Shown here piece after piece: positions 23,481 to 35,429 of a stretch of 64,000 bases of DNA. Numbering within the stretch: position 1 is the first letter of the stretch; each line of letters starts with the position of its first letter. The notes below the pieces were generated by a model that was not told the origin of the DNA, ran no database searches, and was given only the letters and a program-made list of their open reading frames with translations. Origin of the DNA: Thinopyrum elongatum (Eukaryota > Streptophyta > Magnoliopsida > Poales > Poaceae); NCBI GenBank assembly GCA_011799875.1, contig CM022302.1:321202144-321266143 (forward strand), given 5' to 3'. The translations under genes and the position numbers were made by a program.

Positions 23481-24910
23481 TGTAGTCACATCTCTCGTGG
23501 TGGTGAAGATGTGTCCGACGTCCATGAACTTCTATCCTCGTAACCTATCATGATTAGTAGAAACAAGAAACAAAATTCAAGAACAATGTTCCTATGAACT
23601 ACTAGGATGTGGTGGTAAAACACTCAGAGTAGAGCAAATATCAATATCTTACAAGTTCTTACCTTGCAGCAGGTGGAGACAGGCAACCAACGGTGTCAAA
23701 TAACTTCGAAGATTGAGTAAAGCAATTGCCAAGGGAATGTACGTATACATGGTGTAGAAATATGTGGAGCTTGAAAGGCTTAAATATACCGTAGCAAAAG
23801 ATTAGCAATAATCAATTCACAAATGCAATGTTGAATAAACGCTCAACGATAGAACTATGCTAGTCCTAGGCTAGACCCAACTAGAGATGCGAGCCTAGAA
23901 CACTAATGGGGTCACGTCGTAGCACAACTAATAGCAAGAAAGGACATGAAGTAGCTCTAGACAACAAGATATAAGCAAAAATCACAATGGCAGTAAAGAT
24001 AATGATGAGAAACAAGCTCAACTTTCCTCTGGAAAAGATTGTGCCAATTTTATGATAATTTTTTCTCAAGAATGGTACTGACTCAAGCTTTCAAACGCAA
24101 AAAGATCACTCAATTCCGAGTTGGTATGAGGAGGCAAAAAATTCTAAAACTCGCCCAAAAAACTGTAGCAAACTGTGTTCGCGAACTTTGGCGGGAAAAA
24201 AGTCCTATTTAGAAGCCGATTTGGAAGTCAAAATAATGAACTTTCTTGATGAACTATTCAGATGCGGCTCATCGATAGCTTGAATTTGAGTACTTGTAGA
24301 GCCAAAACGGGCTTCGTATGAGAAGATATGCCTGTTTTACTGAACAGTGCTCAAAACGGATTCCAATCCGCATTCAGGTACGAGATTGAGTCTAGATAGA
24401 TCCGAAATTTCTCTTTTTTTTCTTCTCTCTTTTTTTCTCACAATTTTCTTACTTTTTTTCTTCTCTTTTTTTCTCTCACTTTTATTACTCTCTTTTTTTA
24501 TCTTTTTTTACCTCTTTCTTAACAAACTAGATAAGATGCAGATTGGATTAAGCGAAGATGCGAACGACCTCAATTGGGATTATGATAATGAACGATTGGG
24601 AACACGTGGTGGACACAGATGAATGACAGTGGTCGACAGGGGAAGGGATGATGATGCAGCGGTGACGTGACTAATATGAAGAGAACTCGAAACTCTAAAG
24701 GAACTAGACACTAAGACCAGCAACTTGACACGATGATGCAACCGCAAATTCAACAAAGAAAAACACCAAATAGAGAATTGCAAAAGGCTCAAATTGGTTT
24801 GGATATGATGATCTAGTCCTAATTTTTTGTGGCTTTTTCTTGGACAATAGGTAAGAAAATAAATCTAATCTATGGATAACTGGAAAATTCTCACCAAGCA
24901 ACCTGAAAAC
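23481..24910 (-). other. 5' leader of gypsy cluster, noncoding
   Basis: This stretch lies between gag and the PBS. It contains a long T/C-rich tract at 24411-24530 (purine-rich on the minus strand). No coding frame is supported. It is the expected position of the untranslated leader and packaging signals. Confidence 0.5.
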
Positions 24911-24918
24911 TGATACCA
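24911..24918 (-). other. Primer-binding site, initiator-Met tRNA type
   Basis: TGATACCA on the plus strand (TGGTATCA on the minus strand) lies two bases from the LTR start at 24921. It matches the 3' end of plant initiator-Met tRNA. Confidence 0.75.
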
Positions 24919-24920
24919 CT

Positions 24921-25733
24921 TGATAGAGGCGAGAGTCTCGATCTTTCAATGAGATGATAATTATCGATTTGGTGGAGACGACTTTGACGATCCAACTACA
25001 AACATGCAACGATGTTGCGCCTTAGCAATCGCTAAACCAACTCCGAGAGGTTATTGACCACGCCAGAGCACGGTCAACCTGACCACAAAGGTCTATTCCT
25101 GCATGCAATCGAAGAACAAGCAAGAATATGATTAAGCAATCTGAATATTGTGAATATGGATGAAGTATTGATAAAAGTGTGGATCCGAAAGCGGTCTTGG
25201 CCTGGTCGTTCGACACAAACGAAGTACACGAAGTTGCAATGGCTAACTTTTAACTAAAGAAATCCCAAGAAAAAGCTACTAGATTGATCTACTTATATAG
25301 GAGCAAGGGGTGGCAGCCAAGGAGGTGGGAGGATGTCCCAAGGCAGCCTAAAAGTAACCCTAGGTCGTACAAGGCCAATGGATCCAAGTGGAGGTGATGC
25401 AACACCTTTGGACTTGTAGTTAGACTCAGATTCTGCGGCAGCGTAAGACTGTTTCATCAATATCTCAACGCTTCGGATGAATTTGAATGTGAATCTAATT
25501 GGGTTGGAAAGTGCACAAAATAAACTTTCCAACAAAAAAAGAATCACCCAATTCAGAGTCCGGATGAAAGAGATCTTGGTGTTTTGAGTCACATATGTCT
25601 ATGGAATCAGAATCTGAGTCCAAAACATGGTGGACTTGGACTCTATCTTCTCTTGGGCCAAAAGTGATGTGAGAGGTCTTTTTGAACAGCACAAAATCAT
25701 TTCCTTTGATGCGAGACAACTTCTTGAACAACA
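24921..25733 (-). repeat. LTR copy 2 of gypsy cluster (5' LTR)
   Basis: 813 bp, the same family as copy 1. It carries an extra stretch near 25670-25710, including a partial repeat of the ACAACACC end (GAACAGCAC at 25684). It is followed by about 130 bp of PPT-side-like sequence and then LTR copy 3. Confidence 0.7.
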
Positions 25734-25864
25734 CCTAATCATTTCCCTTTCCTTTGCCTACACTTGTAGTTCGTACAAGTGTTCAGCAATTCTCACAAAT
25801 ATGCATGTATGCAATATTTTTTGGCATATCCGAGGTAGCCAATTCCTCATCATCCTCCCCTTCT

Positions 25865-26235
25865 TGATAGAGGCGAGGGTCCCGATCTTTCGATGAGATG
25901 ATAAATATCAATTTGGTGGAGACGACTTTGATGGTCCGACTACAAACATGCAATGACATTGCACCTTAGCAATCACTAAACCAATCTCGTGAGGTTACGG
26001 ACGATGCCGGAAGCACATTCAGCCTGACCACGAAGGTCTATTACTGCATGCAATCAAATAACAAGCAAGAATATGATAAAGCAATCTGAATATTGTGAAT
26101 ATATATGAAGTGTTGATAATAGTGGGGATCCAAAAGCGGTCTTGGCCAGGTCGTTGGACACAAATGAAGAACACGAAGTTGCAATAGCTAACTTTTAACT
26201 AAAAAAATCCCAAGGAAAAAGCTACTAGATTGATC
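25865..26235 (-). repeat. LTR copy 3 of gypsy cluster, truncated
   Basis: This copy starts with the same TGATAGAGG end and matches the other LTRs up to AGATTGATC near 26235, then stops. About half of the LTR is missing. Confidence 0.7.
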
Positions 26236-26243
26236 ACACTGAT

Positions 26244-26275
26244 GGTCTCCGATTCGAACCCGGGCAAAGCCACCA
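26244..26275 (+). other. tRNA 3'-end-like sequence acting as alternative PBS
   Basis: On the plus strand 32 bases resemble the 3' end of a tRNA: a T-loop TTCGAAC flanked by a mostly paired T-stem, a 7-base acceptor strand CAAAGCC, then A and CCA. The complement starts with TGG two bases from LTR copy 4, the same offset as the initiator-Met PBS of copy 2. Because CCA is not genome-encoded in plant nuclear tRNA genes, a PBS origin is more likely than a tRNA gene. I cannot name the tRNA. Confidence 0.55.
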
Positions 26276-26277
26276 CT

Positions 26278-27049
26278 TGATAGAGGCGAGGGTCCCGATC
26301 TTTTGATGAGATGATAACTATCGATTTGGTAGAGATGACTTTGACGATTCGACTACATACATGCAATGATGTTGCTCCTTAGCAATCGCTAAACCAATCT
26401 CGTGAGGTTACCGATGATGCCGAAAGCACAATTAGCCTCACGACGAAGGTCTATTCCTGCATGCAATCGAAGAACAAGCAAGAATATGATACAGCAATAT
26501 AAATATTGTGAATATATATGAAGTTATGATAATAGTGGGGATCCGAAAGCGGTCTTGGCCTGGTTGTTGGACACAAATGAAGAACACGAACTTGCAATGG
26601 CTAACTTTAAACCAAAAAAATCCCAAAGAAAAAGCTACTAGATTGATCTACTTATATAGGAGCAAGAGGTGGCGGCCAAGGAGGTGGGAGGACATCCCAA
26701 GGCAGCTTAAAACTAACCATAGGTCGTAGAAGGCCAATGGGCCCAAGTGGAGGTGATGCAACACCTTTGGACTAGTAGTTTGACTCGGATTCTGCTGCAG
26801 CGCCAGATTGTTTCGTTAATATCTCAATGCTCCGGAGGAATTTGAAGGTGAATCCAATTGGGTTGGAAATTGCATGAAATAAACTTTCCAACAAAAAAGA
26901 ATCACCCAATTCGGAGTCCGGATGAAAGAGTTCTTAGCATTTTGAGTTTGGTATGTTTGTGCAGTCTGAATCTGAGTCCAAAACGTGGGGGACTTGGACT
27001 CTGTCTTCTTTTGGGCTAAAAATGACGTGAGAGAACTTCTTGAACAACA
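26278..27049 (-). repeat. LTR copy 4 of gypsy cluster
   Basis: 772 bp with both conserved ends. It is followed on the right by about 208 bp of internal sequence matching 21898-22106, cut off at 27257. Confidence 0.7.
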
Positions 27050-28169
27050 CCTAAATGTCTCTTTTCCCCTTATCTTCATATCTATATTGTAAAAGTGTCC
27101 GGTAGTTCTGCAATTAGACATGACACAAAAATCGGTGAAGTATTTTTGTTCTGAATAACATAAATAAATTATTGAATAGTTTGTATTAGAAGTCACCTCA
27201 CGAATATGCATATATACAGTATTTTTGGTAGTATCCAAGGTAGTCATGTCCTCATCATCCCGGAGTACGCGGAGATCACCCTATGGAATGCCACCCAGGT
27301 TCAAAGGGATCACATGATATTTCATGACTAGAAGCTTTCGTGTGCAGCCACAAGCCATTATTGGCTCTGGCCTAGTTGAGTAAGTTTGTGTGAGCCTTTC
27401 TAGGTAGGCTAGCAAATGTAGGGGAAAGTAAGTGTACCGGCCTACCCAGGGTTAAGGGGAACACATTCTAAAAGACTTTGTCTCGATCTTCCGATCATGG
27501 AGGTGGTCGAGTCTTGTGGGGAAAAGTGCACAAACCTCTGTAGAGTGTAAAAAACTAATCAGGATTAGCCGTGTCCCCGGTTATTGACAATTTGATCGTC
27601 TATAAGTGGAATTATTTAGTGATCTCATCATCAAAATTAATTTAATGAAATGGGTTAATAATAACTTGGGAATTTTGGATTGAGTTGGAGGAACGATCTC
27701 AATAATGGGAAATTTGTAGTAATAATAATTTAATTAATTTAATTTAGGGGAAAATTAGCTTTATGCAAAAATAAACTTAGAGCCTCCACCAACCATATTT
27801 CATATAGAGGTAGAAATTTCATTATTATCCTATGATGTGACTTTGCCAGCCATGTGCTGACCTATATGGCTGCAATGTCTCATGTTACAGAGTTTTCCAA
27901 CGAGAATTAAGGTGCGATAGGTCATTGTCCGCACTCAGCATTTTTCGTGAAGTTGATGGACTCATTTATCTTTGATGCTTTCATAGTTATTTATTTTAGA
28001 TGGCCTTCAGCCATATTTATGTAATAAATACTCTTTTGAGGACCTCGATGTAATAAAGTGTGTGATTTAACTCTGTTATATTTCATCAAGTAATGTGTGT
28101 GCTAGCATACCGATCCAGGGATGGCACTTAAGCAAAGAGACTCCGATCCGTTTTGGTCGGGTCGCTACA

Positions 28170-28216
28170 GAGTGCGACCTGCTGAAGGAGGAGATCGCCA
28201 GCTGGATGAAGCTGCA
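28170..28216 (+). other. 47-bp spacer between two LTRs, coding-like
   Basis: The 47 bases between the end of the chromovirus LTR (28169) and the start of the next LTR (28217) form one open frame reading ECDLLKEEIASWMKL, with a coiled-coil-like composition. It may be a remnant of the DNA into which the elements inserted, possibly another transposon ORF. It is too short for assignment. Confidence 0.3.
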
Positions 28217-29269
28217 TGTAACATCCCAAAATTCTAAATTTTGGAATGTTATAAATATTAAATAATGTTGATTGTTTTGTTGCGATCTTGTTTGAAATTG
28301 AGTGCAAATTCAATTTTTTTATAATTTAATAGAGAGGGAATAAAATGACTTTTCCAAATAATTATTTTGGATCTTATTTGAATTTTATTATTTAAAACAA
28401 ATCCAACTCAAATCAATTAAGAGAAGGTAATATGACTCCTTCAAAAGAAAAAAAAGAGTTGGAAACGATTTGAATTTCATTTGGATTTTCATTTCGGAAG
28501 TTATCCAAATTTTCCATACACAGAGAAGATATCGACTTTTTCATTATAAAAAGAATTGAAAACATATTTTAATATTATTTAGAAATTTTCAAAGTTTATT
28601 TATGAATTATTTATAATACTCAAATTGACTTTGTTTCAAAATTATATATTTTAAAAACTTCTTCAGGCCAGAATAAAAAGTTCAAAGTGATCCATAGGAG
28701 CCCTGGTATTTATGTAATTTTTTGTTGATATTTCTGAATCTTATTTGTATTTATTTGGACCCTAGAACCTTCTCTGTTTTAACTAAAAAGGAAAACCTAT
28801 TTTCTTCTGGATCCAAACATTCTACGGCCCAGTAGCACAACAGTCAACCCACAGCCTTTTTTTTCTCTGCCTCCTCTCTCTCGTTGATAGGGCAGGCCCA
28901 GCCTTCACCTCCTACCACTACAAAAAAAAGACACATCCGTCACATTTTGGCCCGAACGAAAAAAATTATGTCATGGTTATGACACTTCTATGATGATAAT
29001 TGTGACAAAACCACGTATCATCATAGATGTGGTGGGCTCCTACTTCTATGACAAAAAATCATGACAGAAAATGGGCTTTTCGTCTTGGGCGGGCCGAGGA
29101 CGCACCTGCATGACATTCTTTGGGCCATCCATGACGGAAAAAATCATGGTAGAAGCGAGGGCGAGGAAAATTTCGGGGAGTTCCCGGTTATGGTGGGTGG
29201 TCAGAGCTGAGCGATGCACGAAGGTTTGCGCGTTTCTCTCATACACGTACGCGCGTGTGTGCGAGGCGT

Positions 29270-30060
29270 TGGGCTCTAACTGAACCCGAGCAAGGCGTTC
29301 ACTTACTGAACCCGAGCGATTGCACTAGCTACGTTACTGAATCCGAGCGATCGATCCCTTGGCTGTTAACTGAACCCGAGCGATTCCTTCGCTACTGCTG
29401 CTAACAGAAGCCGATCGAACCTGCCTCTTGATGAACAGTGACCGTTGTTGGGGGTTGGATCAACAGTTCTCGGTGGTGGTTGGATGAACAGGACCCCGTG
29501 GTAGTAGGTTGTTGCCGCTGGATGAACAGGACCCCGAGGAGGCCGCCACACCCCAGTCGATTGGGGGTGGATGAACAGGACCCCGTGGAGGGCTGGATGA
29601 ATAGTAGCCGGTGGAGGGTGGATGAATAGTAACCCATGGATGAACAATAGATGGTGGAGGCAGGAGGAAGACGCGGTGAATGAACAGTAGCAGGTGGAGG
29701 CTGGAGGAAGTCGACGGTGGATGAACAGTAGCCCGTGGAGGCTGGAGCAAGGCAGTAGACGGTGGATGAACAATAGCCCTGTGGAGTCCCGTTTTGCGGT
29801 ACGTCACACCCCTCCCGATGAACAGGACCCCGTTTCGACCGTAGGAGCTCGAACAGAAGTATGTTTCCTCCGTTTTGCGGTACGCTAGACCCCTCCCGAT
29901 GAACAGGATCCCGTTTTGACCGTAGCCGGTCGAACAAAAGGCCATTTCCTTCATACTGCGGTACGCCAGACCCTATTTCGGCTGTTCCATCCAAGCCGGT
30001 TGGCTCCCGTTGAATAGGACGCATTCTGACCCAGTCTGTTGCCTCCCGATGAACAGGGCA
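29270..30060 (+). repeat. CACTA left subterminal motif array
   Basis: CTGAACCCGAGCG-type units occur four times at 29279-29380, then GATGAACAG-type units recur about a dozen times to 30050, often followed by GACCCCG or TAGC. Spacing is irregular, mostly 20-80 bp. In CACTA elements subterminal repeats bind the TNPA-like protein. Frames across this array, on both strands, are products of the repeat. Confidence 0.65.
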
Positions 30061-33000
30061 TCCACTCCCATGTTTGCTGCCCGAAGCCAGTGTTTGCGAG
30101 ATGGAAATTACTGTCTACCCATTACACGGACAACCCATCGGCCCGATTTCCACTGCTACCGATAGGGGTAGGTTAGTAACTTGAATCAGACATGACATGA
30201 CCGCCTCTGAGCCCATTCAGACACGGTGGGCGCCAAATGTGGGTGGCAAAACACATTTGATTGAAGCTTGTCTAAAAGACCGCTCTTTCTCCCTCCATTT
30301 CCCCATTCATACACGGTGGGCGGCAAAACAAACTCGACTCGGCCGAAATTGATGTAGGCAAATATTTTTAATAGGGGCAGGTTTGTAACTTCACTCATAC
30401 ATGACACAACCGCCCTACCTATTAGCCTCGTTCATACACCGTGGGCGCCAACTGTGGGCGCCAAAACACCCTCTCCTCGCCCGAAATCGCTCTGGGCAAA
30501 TATTGGGGAGATGCGAGATTACCGTCCTATCCCCAACCGACGAGACGTCCAAATTTTAAACGGGGGCTAAGTTCGTAACTTTCCCATAATTCACACAGGC
30601 GCGTCCCAAAGACATGGTTCCCCGTACCTCTCCCTACATTGTCCCATTCATACACTGTTCGCGCTAGAACACCATCCCCACACCAGCCTCCTCCGTCCGC
30701 CACCCCATCCATCGCCGCCGTCCTCCACCATGCCGGAGCGCCTACCAAGACCGCGTCAACCACTGCTAGAGATGGACGTTTCTCATCCACGGCAACAGAC
30801 CAGGAGCCTTGCATCGCGTCCTCTCGCTTCATCGGTTTCGTCGTCCTCCTTGCCGGGGTCGCTCCGACGACCTTCTCGTCCACCACAACGGGACTTATCC
30901 CCTGATGCACCCATCTATCGTCGCAGATCTGCTTTCACGCCACTGACAGCCATCGCACCCCAGATGCCTACACGGTGCCGCAAGAGAGGTGGTACTACTT
31001 CATATCTGCTCAACTTTTTGATCTCAACCAGAAAATAGATCCTAACTTGGTTACTGTACTTTCTTTTCAGCTCTTAGAATTTAGTTCTTAGTTCGAACCA
31101 AACAATGGTTGCTAAGTAGCATTTCTGTGGTTTGCAGCTTCAAATCTGCCATGGCAGAGTCATAATAGGGTTTAATTGATCATGCTTAGGGTTTCCCCCC
31201 TTTTATGATCACTATCTGATCAGCCTACGTGCTTCGTGTCATAATAGCACTGCTCCACCCATCAAGCTAAGCAAGCTTAGTTGTTCAAATACGAATATAA
31301 TATTATTAAAACAAAGCTGTTTAATTGGTTAGCTAAATGTTCCTAATTTAGTTTCGAAAATGCATGCACGCTGCTGGGGTGTGGATCTACAGGGTGGCCA
31401 CGGTGGGCCGCGGCCCACCCTAGAATTTTGGGTCAGCCTAGACCCCGATTACCTCTGTTCTGCTGGGCTTCTGATCTCTACTCGCCCGCAACCGCCTGCC
31501 TCGCCGACGACTTGCCGTCCCTGGATGGCATGGCTTTAGGAGGAGAAGCCGAAATAATAGGAGGTCAGGAGCCGCTCGCCCAATAGCATCACCGCTGCCC
31601 GGGCGCGCCATCGTGCCTACCTTCCCAGTCCGTTCAGGGCTCAGGCGTGTAGCACCCACTAAGCCAACCCGATTTATCCTCAGATACGTCTGCAACACTC
31701 AGCAGCCACTCCCCATCACCCATTTTCTAATTGATTCACTACTCATTAGGAGGACTGTCATTAGGGTTTGTTTTGTACTGAGTGCTACCTACACTTAATG
31801 GTTCAGATATTTCAGTAATCTTTAGTACTTGTAAGTTTCACACGGTTTCAAAATTCCGGCCCTAGGAACAGACACTAGTCATGTTGGATTGTTGGTCATA
31901 GTGACATTGACCCAGATTACTACTACAGGACAGGTTTGTTGATAGTTTTACTTGTCTTTCTTACTCATTCGATATGATATCCAATTATTCACTTCGATTT
32001 GTTGCAAACAATAAGTGCTAGACCAACTTCTTGGTTCAGATTTTGGACGGTCTCTTACTGCAGATACAATTTTGCATACTTGTCCTAGTAAGCTCACAAG
32101 TAATGATTGATTCACTACCTGCATGGTTGCCTTGTCATATTTGTTATCTATATTCTTTTAGGGTGGACCACCCTGTTTCGAAATACTGGAACCGCAGACA
32201 TGAGTGAATAGTATTTCTCTGTGTGATCTCTTCCATCACGTGTGGGCAACGAACACTGTATTGTATAGAAAGAAAAGTGTCATATCCACCTTTTACATAG
32301 ACTACGATCTTTTACATGGAATATAATCTGCCTACTTGCTTTGTGTCGCACTACCAGCTCTCCACCCTTGATGCGAAACATTATGCCACTCATAATACCT
32401 TAGTTTATTTGTTCAAATACGAATTTGATATGATTCTAATGTTCCTACTTCAGTTTTGAAATGTGTGTCCGCCCGTTATAGAGACATAAGAGGTTTGTAT
32501 TTCTGTGTGTGGTCTAGTCAGCACGGTTGGGGGATGAACTTTGTATATGCAGGGGTTTGTAGGGAGACACTCTTTGAGTTCAATCCACAATGCATTCCAT
32601 AGATAATCTGACTACTTTTTATGTTTTCATGAATCTTACATACTGAACAACATCATAATGATTACGAGCTTGCGCCCATGAAAAGAATAAAGCAGAACAA
32701 TGCCATGGCTATCAAACATGGCATTAAGGGACTGAGATCCAGTCTGGATGCAATGCAATGAAATGCAAACACTCTCCACATACAGATTCATGTTCAGAAT
32801 AGGATCCTAACAATGATTCTGAGCTAGAGGGAGACCTAAGTCAATGTAGCTCCCTAGTGGAGGAGTCAGAGGCAGATGCCCTATCTTATTCACCCATCAA
32901 GGTGCTTGCTCTAACTTTGCAAGGTTATATTTGTCGCACATATCTTGTAACTGATGCTCTGCATTGCTTCTACTTTGTTGCACTGCCATTTGCTTAGTTT

Positions 33001-33103
33001 ACACATCGTGTATGGGAATACGCCCTACCTATCCATTTTCAGTACATATTCCATCTGTCATCATACCATATTTATCCATTCAAATGTTGTTCTTGTGTAT
33101 CAG
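30061..33103 (+). other. CACTA interior, mostly noncoding
   Basis: A possible first exon starts at ATG 30730 (PERLPRPRQ), with low-complexity Ser/Pro/Arg content and no recognised domain. The rest is AT-rich intron-like or spacer DNA. At 31386 and 32176, GGGTGG-type sequences face each other, but without a matching target duplication I do not call a separate element. Confidence 0.4.
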
Positions 33104-35429
33104 GCGTTCAAAAGGAAGAGGGTGATTGCTGATTGTGAAGGAGCACGAACAAAGTATTTGGAAAAGGTAGTGACACCTGATAAATCAAATAGCCCATTAG
33201 GTGTAGTTGTAATATCACCAGACCCAGAAAACACGGCCACAACTCTAGCAGACTCTAGCCCTACTACACTAGCCATCTCTGATGCCCCAACTCAGCAGAC
33301 CCCAACTGCAGCAAACAGTATGATGATGCTAGTTGACATAGCACCAGCTCTACGACGCATAACCCCCATTCCAGCAAAGAGTACACCAAATCCAGTTGCC
33401 AAATCCCTTTTTGAATGAGAGAGCCCCAATTGCAGCAAATAGGACCCCTGTTCCACTTCTTCCTAGTTTAGAAGACGAAGCTTATATTGTTGTCAGGAAC
33501 TTTGTGCACATCTTTCCTTCATGGAAAGATTATACCACCGACAAAGAACAATTTCCAATCTTCCTCCGCAACTTACGCGTAAGTAATGTACTAATGTTAT
33601 TCATGGTAATTACTGCATATGTTTTTGCTAATAGAAGACACAAGATTCCATTCTTTTAAATAGGTGAGGATCAAACTGGATAGTCAAGACGAGCAAGGCT
33701 TGGTTGCGCTTTTCAAGCACTCATTAATGAAGTATCGTTCCTACCTGAGGCAAGCGCACTTCGATGGCAAGCTTCTAAATGAAATTTCTGTAGAGTCTCC
33801 GGTGCTACATTTAGTAGATAGTGACTAGAATAATCTTGTAACACATTGGTCTCGTCTGCAGTGTAATGTACTGTCTATGATATCACATCACAATCTGGAC
33901 TACATTTCTGCATGTGCCTTACCGTCTCACTTGTACGAAAACTATTTGCAGAAGAATATTCATTCTCAAGGGACCACATAATCTCACAACTATACTGCAC
34001 ACTACATTGCTCTTGTGAGTACCTCTTGCCCTGTATGACCATACTTACTTTCATAGTTGGTTGATTACGTAGCATCATTGCACATGTTAGCTTCCTTATC
34101 CTCCATTTGGTGGACATTATAAGATCTGTATCGACTTTTACGTAAATTTAGAATCAACCCAATGCTTTTGAAGAGGTTTAGCTCTGCAGTCCTCTTGTAG
34201 GGACCAAACGTCTTCTATCACTGTACTTACATTAACAGCTACTCCCTCCGTCCCATAATATAAGAGTGTTTTGTACAGTACACCAGTGTACAAAACACTC
34301 TTATATTATGGGAAGGAGGGATTGGTTCAGTGTGTAGCATTATGCATCTTATCTCCCTCGCCCACCATTTACTAAAAAATATCAGATCTATATTTAATCT
34401 TACCAAAAAGTTCAATACACAGACAATGCCAGTGCAGAAGTGTAGCCCATTGCTCTTGTTAGTACATTTTGTCCTGTAACGCTTGTACTTATAGGGATAG
34501 GTAGTTGATTATGTAGCATTAATCTGCATCTTATCTTCATTATCCTCTATCCCTTCCAGTATTATCATATCTATAATTATTCTCTATCAAATGTAGAGTA
34601 CAAGCAATGCTTATGAAGAATATTCTGCGCTGAAATTCTTGAGTTATCCTTCCCTTGACATGGAGAAGGGCATTATAGAGCCGGTGTTAATTGTGAATGT
34701 AAGTCAGTCCTTCTAAAGCCTTTATCCTCAACTGCTGTTTAATTTGCTCATACTCCCTATCGTCAACTGCTGTTTGGTTTGCTATTTCTATCAAAATGCA
34801 TGTTCACAACAACTATAAGTTCCAAGTATTAGTTGTAAAACCAAATTCCTTATTCATACCATGCACATTACTCAATACAGATCCAATGATTTTCTTTAGC
34901 CCTGCATGTATGCTTGTTTTTGTTGTTCTATAATCCAGTGTGTGGTGAAGCAGCCCACATTTGCACCTTGTCATTTCCTGCTTTATCTTACTTATGTGGC
35001 TGATGATACGAACAACATGCCATGCACATTAACCAAAATAGATACAATGATTGTATTTTGCCCTTCATCTATGCTTGTTTTGTTGATATGGTAATCCAGT
35101 AGTGTGGTGAAGCTCCCCGCATTATGAACAATGCCAAATTATGCTATTGACATTTTGAACTGTCTCTTTATTTTCTAATTTGAAATTGGATGGAATTGAC
35201 AGCACAGTTACCATCTTTGTTTATATACATGTGAAACATGTCATCTCTCTGCTTGTTTCAGGGTGATATGGCTGATGGCATGCACAAGTCTGCTGAAGGC
35301 TGTGAGACAAACCCAACATATATTGCAGCAAACAAGGCAAAATATCTTGAAGATAGCGAGACAACCCCAAAGTCATGTCTTGATGCAGTGTTCAAATTAC
35401 TTGAGACTAGTAGTCACACAAGCTCATAG
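33104..35429 (+). pseudogene. Ptta/En/Spm-type plant transposase gene (PF03004-like), split and decayed
   Basis: Exon-like blocks are separated by consensus splice signals: 33104-33578 (donor GTAAGT at 33579), 33664-about 33830 (acceptor TAG at 33661), 34597-34698 (donor GTAAGT at 34699) and 35262-35429 (acceptor CAG at 35259). The core reads LEDEAYIVVRNFVHIFPSW, FPIFLRNLR, LVALFKHSLMKYRSYLRQ and AHFDGKLLNEIS, which resembles the plant Ptta/En/Spm family. A frameshift near 33405 and a TAG near 33825, where Trp is expected, disable it. The family call is from memory of motif patterns. Confidence 0.5.
34242..34321. mobile_element. Stowaway-like MITE
   Basis: This is an 80-bp near-perfect hairpin: it begins CTCCCTCCGTCCCATAATAT and ends with the complementary ATATTATGGGAAGGAGGGA. 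TA precedes the left end (34240-34241); the right outer G and TA are changed. The CTCCCTCCGT terminus identifies grass Stowaway (Tc1/mariner) MITEs. It lies in an intron-like gap of the CACTA gene. Confidence 0.85.

Larger units (their letters stand above)
21124..27257 (-). mobile_element. Gypsy LTR cluster with four LTR copies, minus strand
   Basis: Four copies of an approximately 775-815 bp LTR (TGATAGAGG on the plus strand at the element's 3' side, GAACAACA at the other) are arranged as LTR, internal, LTR, short internal, partial LTR, tRNA-like PBS, LTR, truncated internal. TCCCG flanks both outer ends (21119-21123 and 27258-27262). The right outer end is internal sequence rather than an LTR end, so the flanking match may come from microhomology. 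The domain content is non-autonomous: a gag-like region and an extra ORF, with no visible RT or integrase. Confidence 0.65.
6613..28169 (+). mobile_element. Tekay-type chromovirus (Ty3/gypsy), 5' truncated, twice interrupted
   Basis: Domain order on the plus strand is gag with a CCHC knuckle, protease, reverse transcriptase, RNase H, integrase, C-terminal chromodomain, polypurine tract and 3' LTR, which is the chromovirus layout. The 5' LTR, PBS and N-terminal gag are missing; the exonuclease fragment takes their place. An Angela-like copia element (9872-17982) sits inside the integrase and a gypsy LTR cluster (21124-27257) inside the 3' LTR. Many stops and frameshifts show that the copy is old and inactive. 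The Tekay assignment rests on protein motifs and the chromodomain and was not tested by phylogeny. Confidence 0.75.
18877..28169 (+). repeat. 3' LTR of the chromovirus, interrupted
   Basis: The LTR begins TGTAACATCCC and ends GGGTCGCTACA. It is made of 18877-21123 plus 27263-28169, about 3.15 kb after removing the inserted gypsy cluster. The region 19300-20000 is GC-rich and gives several long spurious frames. The TATA-like position at 19600-19607 reads TACAAATA, against TATAAATA in the related LTR at 37293. Confidence 0.7.

Noticed and set aside
26244..26275. A tRNA gene fragment or SINE
   Set aside because: Only the 3' part is present, it includes CCA (not encoded in plant nuclear tRNA genes) and it sits at the PBS position of LTR copy 4. 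A PBS explains it better.
29401..30024. Repetitive minus-strand protein of about 207 aa
   Set aside because: It is generated by the GATGAACAG-type subterminal repeats of the CACTA element. All three minus frames give similar repeat-like proteins.
31385..32180. Possible hAT-like element with facing CAGGGTGG termini
   Set aside because: The terminal words face each other, but the 8-bp flanks do not match and no transposase or further inverted repeat supports it.
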